From NCBI GenBank assembly GCA_004835665.1, contig RBKR01000002.1, positions 1,116,001-1,180,000 on the forward strand: 64,000 bases of DNA, in the 5' to 3' direction. Shown here piece by piece: positions 33,091 to 45,630 of this stretch. The notes under the pieces were generated by a model. The model did not search any database. It worked only from the letters and a program-made list of their open reading frames with translations, and was not told the origin of the DNA. Source of the DNA: Phoma sp. XZ068. Taxonomy: Eukaryota; Ascomycota; Dothideomycetes; Pleosporales; Didymellaceae. The position numbers and the translations under genes were made by a program. Numbering within the stretch: position 1 is the stretch's first letter; the number at the start of each line of letters is the position of its first letter.

Positions 33091-34550
33091 AGAAGGTACA
33101 TTTGAGTAGATCAACTCATTGATAGCTTTTCGTTCCCTAAGCCTGTCAGTGGTTGAACTCTAGCGAGGAAGCTCCAGCACACACCTTTGCCGTAGGAAGT
33201 CTTCCACATTCACATGCAGTGGTATCTGGCCTCGTCAGTGGCGGTATGGATAGTGGTGGTTTGTGCCCGTACCCCGAAAGCAGCGTGTACGTCTCCGGGC
33301 TGCGCAAAACCAGACATTGTGCACCCACGAGGCCCGCTTCGGCTATCTCTCTTACTACCAGCAGTTGATCCTGCTGGGCAAACTCCACCAGCCATGCCGG
33401 ACACCGGACATTGTTCTGACAACCTTAAAGTCATCAGGAAGAGATTGGTTAGGTATTTGTCCTCGAGTGACTTATTATGATTTAAAAAGACCTCCAGGGC
33501 CAAAAGGTCAAAATGGTATAGGATGAAAAGTAGAGAGCGGATGTATTGCGCCAGCGTGCAGAGCAGCAAGAACTAGGCTACTGCAGGTAACATGTAAGTA
33601 AAATAGGTACCCTCATCGCGCCAAGTTCCGATGCTCACTGTAGCTTGCGCCATAGCTGAGCTGACGTGTGCTCTCCTAGCGAGACACTCTGCCATTACGT
33701 GGAAAAAAAAAAAGCCTTGATCAAAGAGTAGACGGCTTGGCTGGAACAGTTTGGACGGTGGGCCGTTGATGTCTTGACAACGAGCCGTACTCCCCCGCCT
33801 TCTGGAAGGCGATTCAGTGGCAAACGATGGTCCAATGGGGGCGCGGTCGTATAACTGCATTGCGCAATAGGGGTGAATTGTGCGACGGGGAGTGTTTGTA
33901 TTGTGGAGTTGAGGACGTGTCGCTATCGGAAGCAGGGATCAACGTTCGCTTTCGCACTCTTTCCCGCCTTGGCAACGGAAAGCCCCGTCCACTCAGCAAG
34001 CATCGCAACGTGATTCTGAGTTACAAGCTACCCTAAACAGTATACTCTGGCCGTGGACTTCACGGCGGCTAAGGCATTTACAGAACATTGTCTCACCCGG
34101 GAGAATTCTAGACCACAAATGGCACGTGTCCTTGCGGAGTGCAGCTGCTGAGAACTCCACTCGGATCCTGAATCAACTATTCACATAATTACTGGACAAC
34201 TGGATAGAACCGTACGTTGATGAAAAGTGGTTATAGCCAGGTCTGACCTCACTTCTCCGTCTGCAACAACTGCCTAGGCGAGCTCCCTAAGTGCCATGCG
34301 TGCATAAGGAGGGTGATATGCCCTGCCCACAGATATCCCTGACGTTTAGAGATGGCCTAGGGCGCGCGGCAGCTAGGCGACAAAATTCTCCGTTTCGGAT
34401 GAGCGACGTTTGAGCTGAGTTGCATGTTTATTGCTGCCACAGGCAACGACTTCTTGGCTACCTACGTAAGGGCGACACTAAAGATATGACTATGCAACTG
34501 ACTAAACAGCCAAGGGAAATTTCATTACCGCAGGTTGCTCGTTCAGATCC
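33091..34550. other. Gene-poor spacer upstream of the IDO fusion gene
   Basis: Promoter of the fusion gene is expected next to 33090. An A-run lies near 33702-33712. Short frames here have no recognisable similarity. Confidence 0.45.
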
Positions 34551-36265
34551 TCAACCCAGAGCGCTGATAATCCACGGTCGGTTCGATCTTTCAACACGTG
34601 CTAGGAAACGCGCGGGCGACTCCAGTGCGACGTGTTCCCACATGTATAACTGCAAAGACGAACCAGTGCCCAGGTGTGCCGAATCCTTCTTCGATTCCTC
34701 CCATCGTACGGATAGCCCCGGGATAGCCTCGTTCATGAGGCGCCGTACTACAACATCCTCGCCTAGAGTAGCTTCCCCTCCAGACAACTCAAACGCGTAA
34801 TGACTATGCTCGGCAAAGATCGCCTGAACGACTCGATCCTGATCGCTCGACAGCATATTGATGCAATGCTGCTCGTTGTCGCAGCACCTCTCGTCATCGT
34901 GTGTGTGCGCCGAAGGAATGCGACTACGATAGTCGGACGTGTCTCCGTCAATACTGTTCCCACTAATGATGATATGTGGTTCTAGGCATCGTTGGAGATG
35001 GAGTAGCTCCTTCCCGACAACGCGGCTTATCTGCCATGAGATCTTCGGGCTGGCGGCTGATCTCGTATTGGCAATGTGATTATCATGACTGATATGCAAA
35101 ATTACTTTGAAGTGGTTGACATGGAATCCTGAAGACGAGTCAGTCAGGGATATTGCTTTGGGTGAAAGGACGTACCTGAGGGGCAGAACCGGGTGGTCAT
35201 TATAATGATCGGGGTAGAGTTCTCAGCCCACAGACTGCGTAAAACAAGGTAACCTACATAAATTGATGTGGAGCTTATACCTTTGGTACTAGTCCTAATA
35301 GTGGACCTGAGCAGTGAATGATGTTTAGGATGGATGCTCCACGACCTGCGCGCTTTCGACTCGAGCCATGCGCAGCTTAGGTCTGATATGTAGCGCTGCA
35401 GGCTCACAAATTCTTCTGCCATTGCCCGTTTGTTGGGTCGCACGAACTGGCGTCCAAACTCCTGCCCGACCAGACTCTGGCCTATTTGAAACGCAAGTTC
35501 GGGTTTCAGGATGACTCGATACACTCCATCGAATGCGGTGAGCTGCTTGTACTTAGAAAGTACGTATGAGAACACTAAGAAGCGAATGATCTGTTCCGAG
35601 TTTGATTGGTCCCAGGGTTCAGTATCGTTCCTTTTTGGTACCTTTTCTGAGTCCCAGATGTTTTGAAAGGGAATGCCTGATTCTTGGATACTCTGACGTG
35701 AACGCGGAGAGTCCGGAGAGACCAGGGATTCTTGAGATGAAGCACTGCCTCTATCATAAGAGAATGACGTTCCAACAATCCCAGTCCAACCAACTCTAAT
35801 CAGAAGCCTGTCGACCGTCATTCCGATTTTCATGATGCCCAACTCGTCCAGAGCTCCGGATCGAATCTTGTTCCAATCGAGTTCAAGCAGCTTGGTGAGA
35901 AGGAGATGAGCACTCCCGAGAACTCTTTTCAGGTTAGAGAGCGTAGATTGCAAAGCAGCGATGTTCGCGTAAGCCCTTGGTCTTCGTAGCTGCTTCGTAA
36001 CTTCTAACAACATGCAGGCTCGAAGTTGGCAAGCTGTGTCACCGACATGCGCGTCAAATGCGAGAAACCCCAAATTGTATTGTATTGCGTGCTCTGATAT
36101 GATTGAAGGCTCGAAAACAAGTTCGAGGAGTAACTCCAGTGCTTCAATTGCATCACTAGCTCCGCGAATAATGTAGAACAACTGTCGAGGTAACTCGGTA
36201 GGCTTGTATGGTAGTATGGGCGACTTGGTAAATGAGCCATCGATTGGAAAGAGAAGATGAGACAT
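34551..36265 (-). CDS. Hypothetical fungal protein
   Basis: Two exons (36265-35176, 35128-34551) join in frame to 555 residues with consensus gtacgt and cag borders. The N-terminal half is helix-rich with Leu-rich stretches (LELLLELVF near residue 42; LLLTKLLELDW near 120). A Ser-rich loop around residues 170-200 follows, then further helical sequence. The C-terminal part is polar with a His/Asp-rich segment. There is no signal peptide or clear transmembrane segment. I recognise no family. The long open first exon and in-frame splice argue that it is real, but expression evidence would be needed for the second exon. Confidence 0.5.
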
Positions 36266-37841
36266 GGCGGCTTAGAGTGAGGAGTGGCTTTGCATACGGC
36301 ACTGATAGGAGATTCATGGCGACTGCTATCCTAATATAGTCGTTGAAAGATCAACTTCACGGCGCATAAATTGACTACGCAATCGCTCTATAGCCTCCCT
36401 TACTCTTCATGGAGCTCGGCGTTCGTAGTTCAGGTGTTGTTGAGAATTGAAGAGAGCTTGCTCACTGTGCCGCACCCTAGCATCCCTTCCTCTACGCCGT
36501 CTCCTTGGCACCACCTCTCTCGCGCCTTCAGCCATATTATCTTCCAAAGAATCAGGAACGATGATTCTGTTATGTATGTCCAACATCTTGTCACATCCCA
36601 CGCAGTCATCAGCGTGCAAGTCGGCAACCGATGTGTCGTTCAAACAAACCCTTTAGGCCACAAGGCGCTACGCCCGCTAAAGGGCTGAGTGTAGCCGAGT
36701 CATTGAATGAACCTCAGCTGGTTGCTGATACCGCGCAGATAGGCTAAGGGATGACGACGCGTGGATCTGAGCATGAATCAGGTATATCCAGCATAATCCA
36801 TGGTCCCTCCGATTTGGGATTCCCTTTTTAGTGGTCTATTGCAAAGCCAGCACGCTTGACGTCGTCGTGAACTCTATTTGTTGGATCTTCGTGTCGAAAG
36901 CTGGGTCAATGGACAGCAGCAGAGGCCAGTAAAATCTCCCAGGCGTCGCCCGTGTCGCAAGCTGCAGCCGGAAAGGACTGGGATGCTGGAGAGTCATGCC
37001 CCTTGTACGTCAGGCGCCCTTTTCTAGACCTCCCTTCTCTTGGATGCACTTTGCCTTTCCACTACAGCACCATGCCATATGCATTTGGGAAACAAGTTTC
37101 TTGTCATTTTGCCAGTACGAAGTTACACCGCCGGATGGACTGTACATGGCTACATGTGTGGCGCTATAACGAGAGTGTCCCCAATCTTTTCTGTTGGTTA
37201 GAAGTGCTGGTAGAACGATTGCATATTGCGGGAACAGATTGCCTTCTCGATGGCCTCATGGCAAGCCTGGAGCATGAGGTGGTGTGGTACTGTGTTGTGG
37301 GCAACTGGTTTGCCCTTATAATGATCGACATAAGGGGCAGCATAAGTGGAACTTGAGGCGCAGATTAATTCTCACATCCATCCTCTGCGATACTGACGTA
37401 CTTGTAAACAAATTCAAGAGACAAAGGGTTGATGAACGTGCACATGACAGTGACCCACTTTCGCCGATCGCTACCCAGCTCGGTCTAGACTATTACTAGC
37501 GTCGTGCTCTTCCCCGCTGCAACGTGACCACGCGTCAAGTTGACACCCACAGCCTACTTGCGCATACAAGATAGCAACCCCACTTGTAAACCGGAACGCG
37601 TCAAGGTGAACGTAGCGCAGTAAGGACCTTTAGTACTCACCTGGACAAGCAGACTCTCACAAGCACGCGTCGCACGTTGAATTAAAACATCACCCTGCGC
37701 TAAAGCGTCAAGTCCGCTCCTGCACAACGCAAGCGTAACGTCTTCTTCGGAACTCCGGACCTCCATTGGGGCGAACCCACTTCGCAATACTATTAGCAAG
37801 GTGGACCCAGAGTAGTACAAAGTCCCGCACCACCTAACACT
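36266..37841. other. Gene-poor spacer
   Basis: Only small open frames, on both strands, none with a recognisable domain. The promoters of the hypothetical gene and of the GFA gene must lie at its ends. Confidence 0.45.
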
Positions 37842-38591
37842 ATGTCGACACGCCCCTTCCCATCAATTACAGGCGGCTGCTATTGTACCGCAGTTCGCTA
37901 CCGGCTTCTCACATCACCACTGTTCTGCCATGCCTGCCATTGCACAGACTGCCAAAAGGCCACTGGCAGCGCCTTCGCCCTACACCTCTCCATCGAGACG
38001 TACAACATCAGCATCATCTCGAAAACAAAGCCTTCGCTGATGACGATAATTCAGAATCCTTCAAAGCCACAGGATATCTCAAAGCGTACCCTGTGCCCAC
38101 AATGCGGAATCATACTCTGGGCTAATAGTGAAATTTGGGATTATCCGGTCTCAAACGTGAGAATTGGCACCTTGGATTTCCCAGGGATCATGGAGCCGGA
38201 CATGCATTCCTTTATTGGCAGCAAGCTGGGATGGATCGGTCTGCCTAAGGATGCGAAGACGTCACTAGGGCACTATAACTATCAGGAAGCGTGGCCAAAG
38301 AGCAGTCTGAAGAGATTAGAAATATGTTTGGAGAGATTCGAGGCCGCGAAGAAGGCTGTCTTGAGTCTAAAGAAAGAGTCAGATGACCTTAAAGACAAAG
38401 ACGAGAGCTCGGCCGATGGAGATGGGGAGAAGACCCCGACTGCGACAGGGGAGGTGGAGAAGGGCGAAGATGATGAGGCATTCGAAAGAAGATTCAAGGA
38501 GACGGAGACGGCTCTACAGGAGCGATTGGCTAAGCTGAGCTTGAAGCTGGAGGATAAGGACGAGCAAACTTCGAGTTCTGCCACGACATGA
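37842..38591 (+). CDS. GFA/CENP-V-type zinc protein
   Basis: Single exon, 249 residues. The glutathione-dependent formaldehyde-activating (GFA) fold is shown by its zinc ligands: Cys 13 and Cys 15 (GGCYC), Cys 32, Cys 34 and Cys 37 (CHACHCTDC), and Cys 85 and Cys 88 (CPQCG). ATGSAFALH is the usual segment after the second cluster. The GFA domain ends near residue 150. A charged tail follows, rich in Lys, Glu and Asp with coiled-coil character (residues about 160-240), which is longer than in bacterial relatives. Many fungal members exist with unproven substrates; S-hydroxymethyl-glutathione formation is known only for a few. No link to neighbours is visible. Confidence 0.87.
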   Translation: MSTRPFPSITGGCYCTAVRYRLLTSPLFCHACHCTDCQKATGSAFALHLSIETYNISIISKTKPSLMTIIQNPSKPQDISKRTLCPQCGIILWANSEIWDYPVSNVRIGTLDFPGIMEPDMHSFIGSKLGWIGLPKDAKTSLGHYNYQEAWPKSSLKRLEICLERFEAAKKAVLSLKKESDDLKDKDESSADGDGEKTPTATGEVEKGEDDEAFERRFKETETALQERLAKLSLKLEDKDEQTSSSATT

Positions 38592-40093
38592 GATTTTGTT
38601 ATCGTATAGGACGTGTATGTAGTCGAACGTTTTTCACAAGCATCAAACCATACTAAGCGGCTCATCATCTGCATGGATACGTCCCAAGGACACTTTATTG
38701 TGCCAACTACTTGTGCTGTAGCTGATAGTGTCTGTGTCAATCTCTTCCTCTTTGTTTTGCGGGATCGATACTCAGCCTCCATGCACACACGTAAGTTGTA
38801 CTGGAGAGATTCTGTACGTTCCATGCAAGGATCTCCTGAAGAAAAGGAGCGAGCAGCGGTCGGAGCGGGGAGTTGGCTTATATAAAAAGATAAAGCCCTC
38901 ACCAATACCCACGTACAGTCACGAAGCTGTATGTGTAGTCCATTTCCCGTAGCATAAGAGAGAAACGTGACTGAACTGAAAGCGATGTTGGGGAATTGAC
39001 AAGGATCGAACCAATATAATACTTACCCTATTAGGCTAAGTAGCACATGATTCGCTCGGAGAGAATCTCCGCCAGCCAATCGAAAGCCAGAGCAGTAACC
39101 CCTTTCGGCAACGAGCCAGAAAGTTGCAAGTGAAAGGGACGTTGCTGGAAGCTCAAGGAAATGCAAATGCACCCGTTCATCTCATCAAACAGTGTTTCAA
39201 CGAATGGAAACCGTAACGTAATGTGTAAGTGCGGGCGAGATAAAACTTAGCAACGAAGAATTTGCTGTCGCAGTAAGGTACCACCTCCCTCTGGACTTGC
39301 AAGCTCATGCTGCGTATCATACGAGTAAGCCGTAACACAGCCATACTGTACATACACTGCAGCCGAAGCTGACAAAAAATCATATTTCAATAGGCTGCGC
39401 CAAGCAAACGTTCTTAAGGATCTCATGTGAATGTTCGAGTATTCGCAGATTTCTCATATCGAATCTCTTAATCTGTAAGTGGGGAGAACGGGCCTCTGTC
39501 CGAGGCCTCAGATAATTTGATCCAACACTCCATCTCGTCCAGATTGAGCCGTGTGGCTTGTGAATATAACCGGCCTAGAGTTGTGCACCACCCCTTGACG
39601 GTGATACCTAGGTATTGTGTTCGTCGGCAGGTCCACAAGCATAAGGTTCTGTAACGAGACTGATCAGGTAGGAGCATCCAGCGAACGGTCGAGAAGCTTC
39701 AGAAGCCTCGCGCACGCTTAAGTTCGACGTCAACCAGTTACCTCGCTTGCTACCCGCGGGTGACAGGGGTCGAGAGTGCTGGAGGCTCGTTGCGTGAAGT
39801 ACACAAGTACACTGTTGTCGGGGGCGGTGAACGTTGGAAGGTCCATGTTCCCCTGATCTGCTCTAGATCATGGAATTGGGGTGCGCAAGGCCTTGAGGGA
39901 GACTGTCCTTTCTCATCTCGCGTTGCGCACTGCGCTCCATCGTTGTCGATTGGATGTGGGTCGCTCTTTAGCGGCTTTTTCTCTTGGCAGCGACTGTGCA
40001 CCCTCAAGTGGCTGGCAATGCACGTCTTTGCTTCTTCGCGATTGTCTCTGTGATCAGCAGCACGGGGTCGCGACAAGCACTATATCTTTCCCG
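38592..40093. other. Gene-poor spacer
   Basis: No gene recognised. One ACCTAGGT octamer at 39606-39613. Confidence 0.45.
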
Positions 40094-42631
40094 ATGTCGC
40101 TTTCGTCTGGATCCGGTGGGCCGTCTAAGGTGCCCATTCCACGTATTCAAACACGCCGGTATCAACAACCCCCTCGCAGACTAAACCAAGTCTACAGAGA
40201 TCGAACATTGATAGCATGCACCAGCTGCCGAGAACGAAAAGTAGGTTGCGATGTAGGACAGCCGCAATGCAGAAATTGTCTGGACGGCGGGCGACCTCGT
40301 GTTTATGCAGAGAGTCGTGAAGCCGCTTCAAGGTGTCCGTCAAACTCCATTCATGAAACTAAATATTAGTCTCTGATTTTCGACAGTGCCACGAAGCACA
40401 ACCAAGACATGATACAACTTCTTAGGCAACTCAAAGACTTAGTCGCAGTCGAGACAAAGCAACAGATAGACGACATGTTGGACCATGTGTGTTGCAATTT
40501 GACCGATCGATGTCTCTGCCCTGTAGCGCTAACAATGGCTAGGTGACAGACGGCGTTGCGGATGCAGCGGCTACATTAGGATTGGAAAGACCATTGGACT
40601 TAGACGACACCCATGGAGAATCCAGCGTGTCTGCCGAAGTAGGCTCAATGACGAGATTGACATACTAGACGAGGATATACTTCATGACAAGGACTCCCAG
40701 GCAACGGGCTATATTGGCAAGAGCTCCGAGGTGCAATGGCTGCGGCGTCTGCAACGGGACACGGAACTCCGTGAAGCGAGACGATCAACTTATAGTAGTT
40801 CGTACGCACCTCTGGAACTAGCCCGGAACACGCTAAGTGGCGCGTAGAAGCTATGAGACAGCGTCAACAGCAAAAGCCTAACATACCAACGAGCACCTCC
40901 ACATTTTTCCTGGACGGTGAAGGCGTTGAAGTGGATTATACTGTCGAACCGTACGCGCTGCCGACGATTGAGGTTGCCCGGAGGCTCCTCGACCGCTACA
41001 TGGATACGGTTCAGAACATGTTTCCAGTACTGTCGATGCAAACTTTTACCGACCAAGTCCGTCACTTCTACACGTCTGTAACGCAAGGAACGCCTTACCG
41101 TATGCCGGAAAAGTGGCTAGCAATATTAAATATTGTTTTCGCTATCGGAGCACGGTTTTCACATCTAACAGAAGCAGACTGGCAAGCGGACAGCCGGGAC
41201 CATATCATCTATCAATCCCGTGCACATACGTTGAACTTGGATGAGCCATCTCTAGTTCTCCAGCCAGACCTTATGCGAGTCCGGATCACAGCTGTCTTTG
41301 CCTTCTACTACTCCACTGTTGGAAATGTTAACAGGTAAACCCGTGTCCTGCCTACTAATTTTCGTTGCTAACATGACGCCCTAAAGAGCATGGGTTGCCA
41401 TAGGCATTGCCCTCCGTTACGCAGTAGCGCTCGGGCTGCACCGTCTGAATGAAAGCTAAACCGTCGAAGTCGCCAGAAAAGAGACCTTGGTGAATATCTG
41501 GTGGGCTTTGCAGATAATTGGACAAGGTTTGAGTACAATGCTCGGCAGACCCAGTCTCGTCGTTGAAGACTGCTACTCGATACCGTTACCATAACCAGTG
41601 GCAATATAGCGCCTATCAGACGAAATATGGGCATCGTACTGGCACGATCAAGGTAGAGGGCCCAGAAACCATGAAAGTGCTGCTGAACCACCCCCGCCGG
41701 CTTCCGAGCCTTGCAATTCAGGCTCGGTCCTGAGTTGTATGGCAGATATCAGCACGATAGGGCAGAGAGCTATTATCGGCTTGTACTCTGCCAGGGTAAC
41801 CTCGAAATCCTGGAAAGACACGCAAAGGACAGTAGGCCGCTTATGTGCCGAGCTTGAAGCATGGGTGGGCACACTTCCCGAAGGCCTCAACTTCACACAC
41901 CCGAGCAATAAGGGGAGCTTCATGCGTGAACGTCTAACCATGCAAATAAATTACATCCAGATAGAGATCTTGATAACGCGACCCTGCTTGTGTAGGCTCG
42001 ATAGCCGTATCCCGGATCAGACCAAGGCGTCGGACGCGTTCAACAAGGAGATGGCTCGTGTGTGTGTCGGTGCTGCAAAGGCATTCACAGACATCTTGCC
42101 AGAGCAAGCTAATGCCGCCTACTTTTACCGAGCCGGGCCGTGGTGGTCTATGGTCCACCACCTCATGCAAGCACTTAAAATTCTGCTTTTGGTGCTCTCT
42201 TATGGTACAGTGGATTTTTCTGCAAGCGAAAAGGTATTAAGAAGCTGATTCGGTGGCTAAGAACGCTGAAGAAAAACGATAGGGCCGCGGGCCGTGCTTA
42301 TGACGTGGCCTTCCGCGTCTAACAGAAGCTGGCGTCCGGGCTCAATGTAGACATCTCTGAGCTGTTGGAAGAGGACGCTTCATTTTCGGTAACATCTACT
42401 TTGCCGGTTCAATCTGGTACGGGCGATCATAAAGAAGGAGAGCAATCCTTGACCGGCGAAATCAACGATGATGGCAGGATCAGACACCGGTCAATGTTTA
42501 TTGTGCCACCGCACCCATACCACGGAGACCTAGGGATATCGGACGTGCCTGTGCCGGGTCCTCTCTTTGGCAATCCCTTCGGCACTGCTCACGATGAGCA
42601 AAAACCTTTCTCTCCTGACTTCCCATCATAA
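40094..42631 (+). pseudogene. Zn2Cys6 transcription factor gene, disabled
   Basis: A zinc-cluster region reads CTSCRERKVGCDVGQPQCRNC, but the sixth ligand in the following GRPxVY block is Arg (codon cgt at 40298-40300). The expected SEVQWLRRL linker motif (near 40720) lies in another frame. The fungal-specific regulatory domain is then readable (IGARFSHLTEADW near 41150, GIALRYAVALGLHRLNES near 41410) and ends in a stop at 41457-41459. More stops follow near 41590. A last readable stretch, about 41740-42240, is the C-terminal part of the same domain. The regulator is therefore non-functional in DNA binding and is truncated. It may once have controlled a nearby pathway; that is speculation. 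Confidence 0.78.
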
Positions 42632-43143
42632 GCCGCCGCTATGCTTTCTTGCTGCACCAGGGTTACAACATGGCACTCATCCACTGATGGCTAATCAACA
42701 CCACAGCCATCACAGCTGGTGATTTTTGATGGAGTTTCCGAAGCTTGATACCCTGTAGCAATATTCAATGGAGGTCCTTCGAATGTTTTCAAATTCTCCA
42801 CGTTTTCGAGGATCTAGATGTCTTTAGGCAAGTGAATCGTATGGCCATACCATGCTATAGTCATTGCCAAAACAAATTGGCTGACTCGGCGGTGTTGCTT
42901 ATTAAGTCGTAGTCTTGGTGTGAAGACAGGCATGTACCACATCAGATGTTAGTGGATTACGTGCTGTTGGGGGCCAAAACAGTAAGATTGTAAGGCGTAC
43001 CATTGCAGTTGGTCTGTGCATCACAGTGTGTTTACTTCATGAGTCTGATATTCCCGATTGCTTCTTCGAGAGCTACTGCACATATAGCGCACGTCCAGTG
43101 CTGCTTTGAGCGTACAACTACCGGAATCTACCAACCAGCAACA
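42632..43143. other. Spacer and promoter of the membrane-protein gene
   Basis: No coding sequence recognised. An in-frame extension upstream of 43144 exists but looks like leader sequence. Confidence 0.45.
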
Positions 43144-44208
43144 ATGTCGTGCGAACTCTCGCCGTCTGCAGCCGCCTTCAGCACCGTGCTCAGCGCCTTC
43201 GTTGGTTCTGTAATCAACGGTCTGACTTCAGGAATGTTTATTGCTTTCATTACAGGGTGGATCGCTTGGTTCTCTGTCTTCCGTATCCTGGCTGCTGGGG
43301 TCTTTGAGATGTACCTGACCGTCAAGGCTGGCACGAACTTCACCGCAGTGAACGATACCCGATATCAAAACATAAATTTGGACGGGCTCAACGGCGATGG
43401 AAGTCCATCGGCCGAGACTGGAAATCAGCCCCTCAGACCAGAAGACATTGAGTTCCAACCTAACGCACCTATGGATCCTTCACAGGTACACCCACCATAC
43501 AACCAACCTCCTCCTTTCCTGGCACCGTCCAACAAACCAACGCGCCCTGGAGTAAATCCCAGACTTCCAATTGGCGGCCGTATCGAACACACTGTGACAG
43601 TGTTTGGCTGGCTAGGGTGGATATGGAGTGCCGTCTACACACCTCTCTCCCAGACGATCTGGCTATGCATCCACATCAGCTCGTCCTCTGGAATCCACCA
43701 AGTTGTTCGCGCACTAGCAATCGGTGTATCCGCACTTGGCCTGACATTCGACTACAAGCAACGTTATGGCGCGGCGCTGGGTCAGAAATGGGGCGCTTGG
43801 GCGTTCGTGACGTTCAATGCGTGGAACGCGGGCGCGTGTATGCTACTTGGTGTGGAGGCGGCTGTACTTCTCATTCACGGTGCGATGGCGAATGGGTATA
43901 GCAATATACTCATCGGGGTTGCTGTCTTGTACTCAGTCTTTTGCATTATTTGGGCCGCAGTGAGTTGGCGGTTGGTACCACCGATAGATGGTGCTAGATC
44001 AGGCAACATTTTTGCTGGCGTGCTGATGGGTGCGTTTGCTGGGTTGTTTGTCGCTGCACCGGCGCTTATGATTTGGCAGAATGCAAAGTTTGCGGAGAAA
44101 GTTGCGGGCACGATGGGTGACAGTGCACCCTCGGGACTGAATCTTGGTGATTATCTGGCATGCCAGGGAGCTAGTGGGTGGGCAAAGTTTGCTGCTATCA
44201 TGCCATAG
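43144..44208 (+). CDS. Conserved polytopic membrane protein of unknown function
   Basis: Single exon, 354 residues. A long hydrophobic N-terminal region (about residues 13-58) is followed by a proline-rich hydrophilic loop (about 75-140, with NQPPPF). About five more hydrophobic segments follow up to residue 330, including FGWLGWIWSAVYTPL and GVLMGAFAGLFVAAPALMI. I do not recognise a named family. The start at 43144 is preferred because the membrane region begins directly after it; two further in-frame ATGs lie upstream. It stands at the change from accessory to housekeeping DNA. Confidence 0.8.
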   Translation: MSCELSPSAAAFSTVLSAFVGSVINGLTSGMFIAFITGWIAWFSVFRILAAGVFEMYLTVKAGTNFTAVNDTRYQNINLDGLNGDGSPSAETGNQPLRPEDIEFQPNAPMDPSQVHPPYNQPPPFLAPSNKPTRPGVNPRLPIGGRIEHTVTVFGWLGWIWSAVYTPLSQTIWLCIHISSSSGIHQVVRALAIGVSALGLTFDYKQRYGAALGQKWGAWAFVTFNAWNAGACMLLGVEAAVLLIHGAMANGYSNILIGVAVLYSVFCIIWAAVSWRLVPPIDGARSGNIFAGVLMGAFAGLFVAAPALMIWQNAKFAEKVAGTMGDSAPSGLNLGDYLACQGASGWAKFAAIMP

Positions 44209-44961
44209 CGTGCTGATTGCGGCGGACACCAGTGTAATAGCATGTGCTCCGAAGCGAGAACGAACATAGCATAGTGGAGAGGTACCTGAGCATCATTTAC
44301 ACTGTAATGTCAAGATGCACATGTATCCTATTCCTGCTTCGTCCGAACATCCATTTGACCGACGCCGTGTCCCTTCCTTTCGTCCTGGTGGCTGCACTAC
44401 GTAAGCGCGGGACAGTATTTCGAGTCGAATCTGCTGCACAGTACACTTTATACATGGACACTGCAAGGATACAATCATTAGAAACTGCCATACCTCACCA
44501 TCCCACGATCAAAACCGTCGCCTGATCTCGATCGGTGGACAGAAGACCACAGTCATAGTATAATGAGTAGCAGACTCATCTGTCATCACAGCTTCATAGA
44601 CAACTTCATTTCGACGGTCATAGATAAACACAGATTCGCAGTGGGAGAACGTTGGTGGCCTCTGCAAATGTGCAGGTCAAGTTTGATTCAGTTCATATCC
44701 CATCCCAGACCCTTCCCAGACCTATGCCATACCGTTACCGTAACGGTTGAACGAATCATTAATCCATCATGCATATGCCAATGCAGTACCCATCCATGCG
44801 CAACCCTGCCAGCATCCCGAAAACGAAAAAGAAAAGAAGTCTATATGCAAATGCCGCAGTTTCGAAAACGTCAGCCACGAGAGCGCCGTCTCATGAAGCC
44901 ACAAAATGTGAAGCCACAAAGTCCAAAGACGTAAGTGTTAAAGTTGAGCATGATTAATGAC
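44209..44961. other. Spacer between convergent genes
   Basis: No gene recognised; the 3' ends of the membrane-protein gene and of the small mitochondrial gene face each other. Confidence 0.45.
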
Positions 44962-45242
44962 TCAAACGATAATCAACCTCTCCACCTCATCCCCCTTACG
45001 TCCATCCATCCTGTTCCACGCCGTGTACGTCAGCGCGCCGCACACAGCCCACATAACGGGCACGGAGGCTTCGAGCGCACCTACACAATGTTAGCTTCGT
45101 TTTCGTCGTGGGGAGATGTGTGGGACGTACTTGGCTTCTCGACTTGTCCAGCCATTTCGACGATGCGGGATGCGCGGGTTGTGGAGGTGGAGTTGAAGCG
45201 GACGAAGGCGCGGGGGGCGCGGGTGGCAATGCGGGAGAACAT
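44962..45242 (-). CDS. Small single-pass mitochondrial protein
   Basis: Two exons (45242-45131, 45080-44962; donor gtacgt, acceptor tag) give 76 residues. The N-terminus is rich in Arg, Ala, Ser and Thr without acids for about 28 residues (RIATRAPRAFVRF), a typical mitochondrial presequence. One membrane segment follows (VPVMWAVCGALTYTAW), then a charged tail. Size and layout recall small accessory subunits of respiratory complexes or of ATP synthase, but I cannot assign one. It is too short to stand out as one open frame because the intron splits it. Confidence 0.7.
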
Positions 45243-45613
45243 TTTGATGTGTGTGTGGTGTTCGTAGGGCGAGCGAGGTAGGACTTTTATAGTGGGTTTG
45301 GTGGTGTGAAGGCTCGGTGGTGCTTTGTGCAAACGTGGCGTGTACTCTAACAATCGGTGTATGAAGAGCGAGCGAGCAAGCGATGCAGACAACAGGCAAT
45401 GCGTGAAGTACAGTAAAGCAAGCGAAGTGAATGTTATGTAGACGTAGAGCGAATGTGGGGACCGCGCAACAGTACTCTTAAATAGCACAACAGTGGGTCG
45501 CCGCAAAGGGACACGGAACGCGCGAAGAACAAATTTGCTAGCGCAAGGGGCGGTCAGCGGTCCGAGATGGGGCTGGAAAGGGCATCGCGCCACGCCACGG
45601 AACATTGGCCGGG

Positions 45614-45630
45614 GGGGTACCAAGTACCCC
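45614..45630. promoter_or_regulatory. Palindrome GGGGTAC-CAA-GTACCCC
   Basis: Perfect 7-bp inverted repeat with a 3-bp spacer, about 370 bases upstream of the small mitochondrial gene. It could be an operator or a chance palindrome. Confidence 0.3.

Noticed and set aside
38995..39060. tRNA-like T-loop (ggttcgatcc on the minus strand)
   Set aside because: The flanking bases do not pair into a T stem and no acceptor or anticodon arm can be folded.
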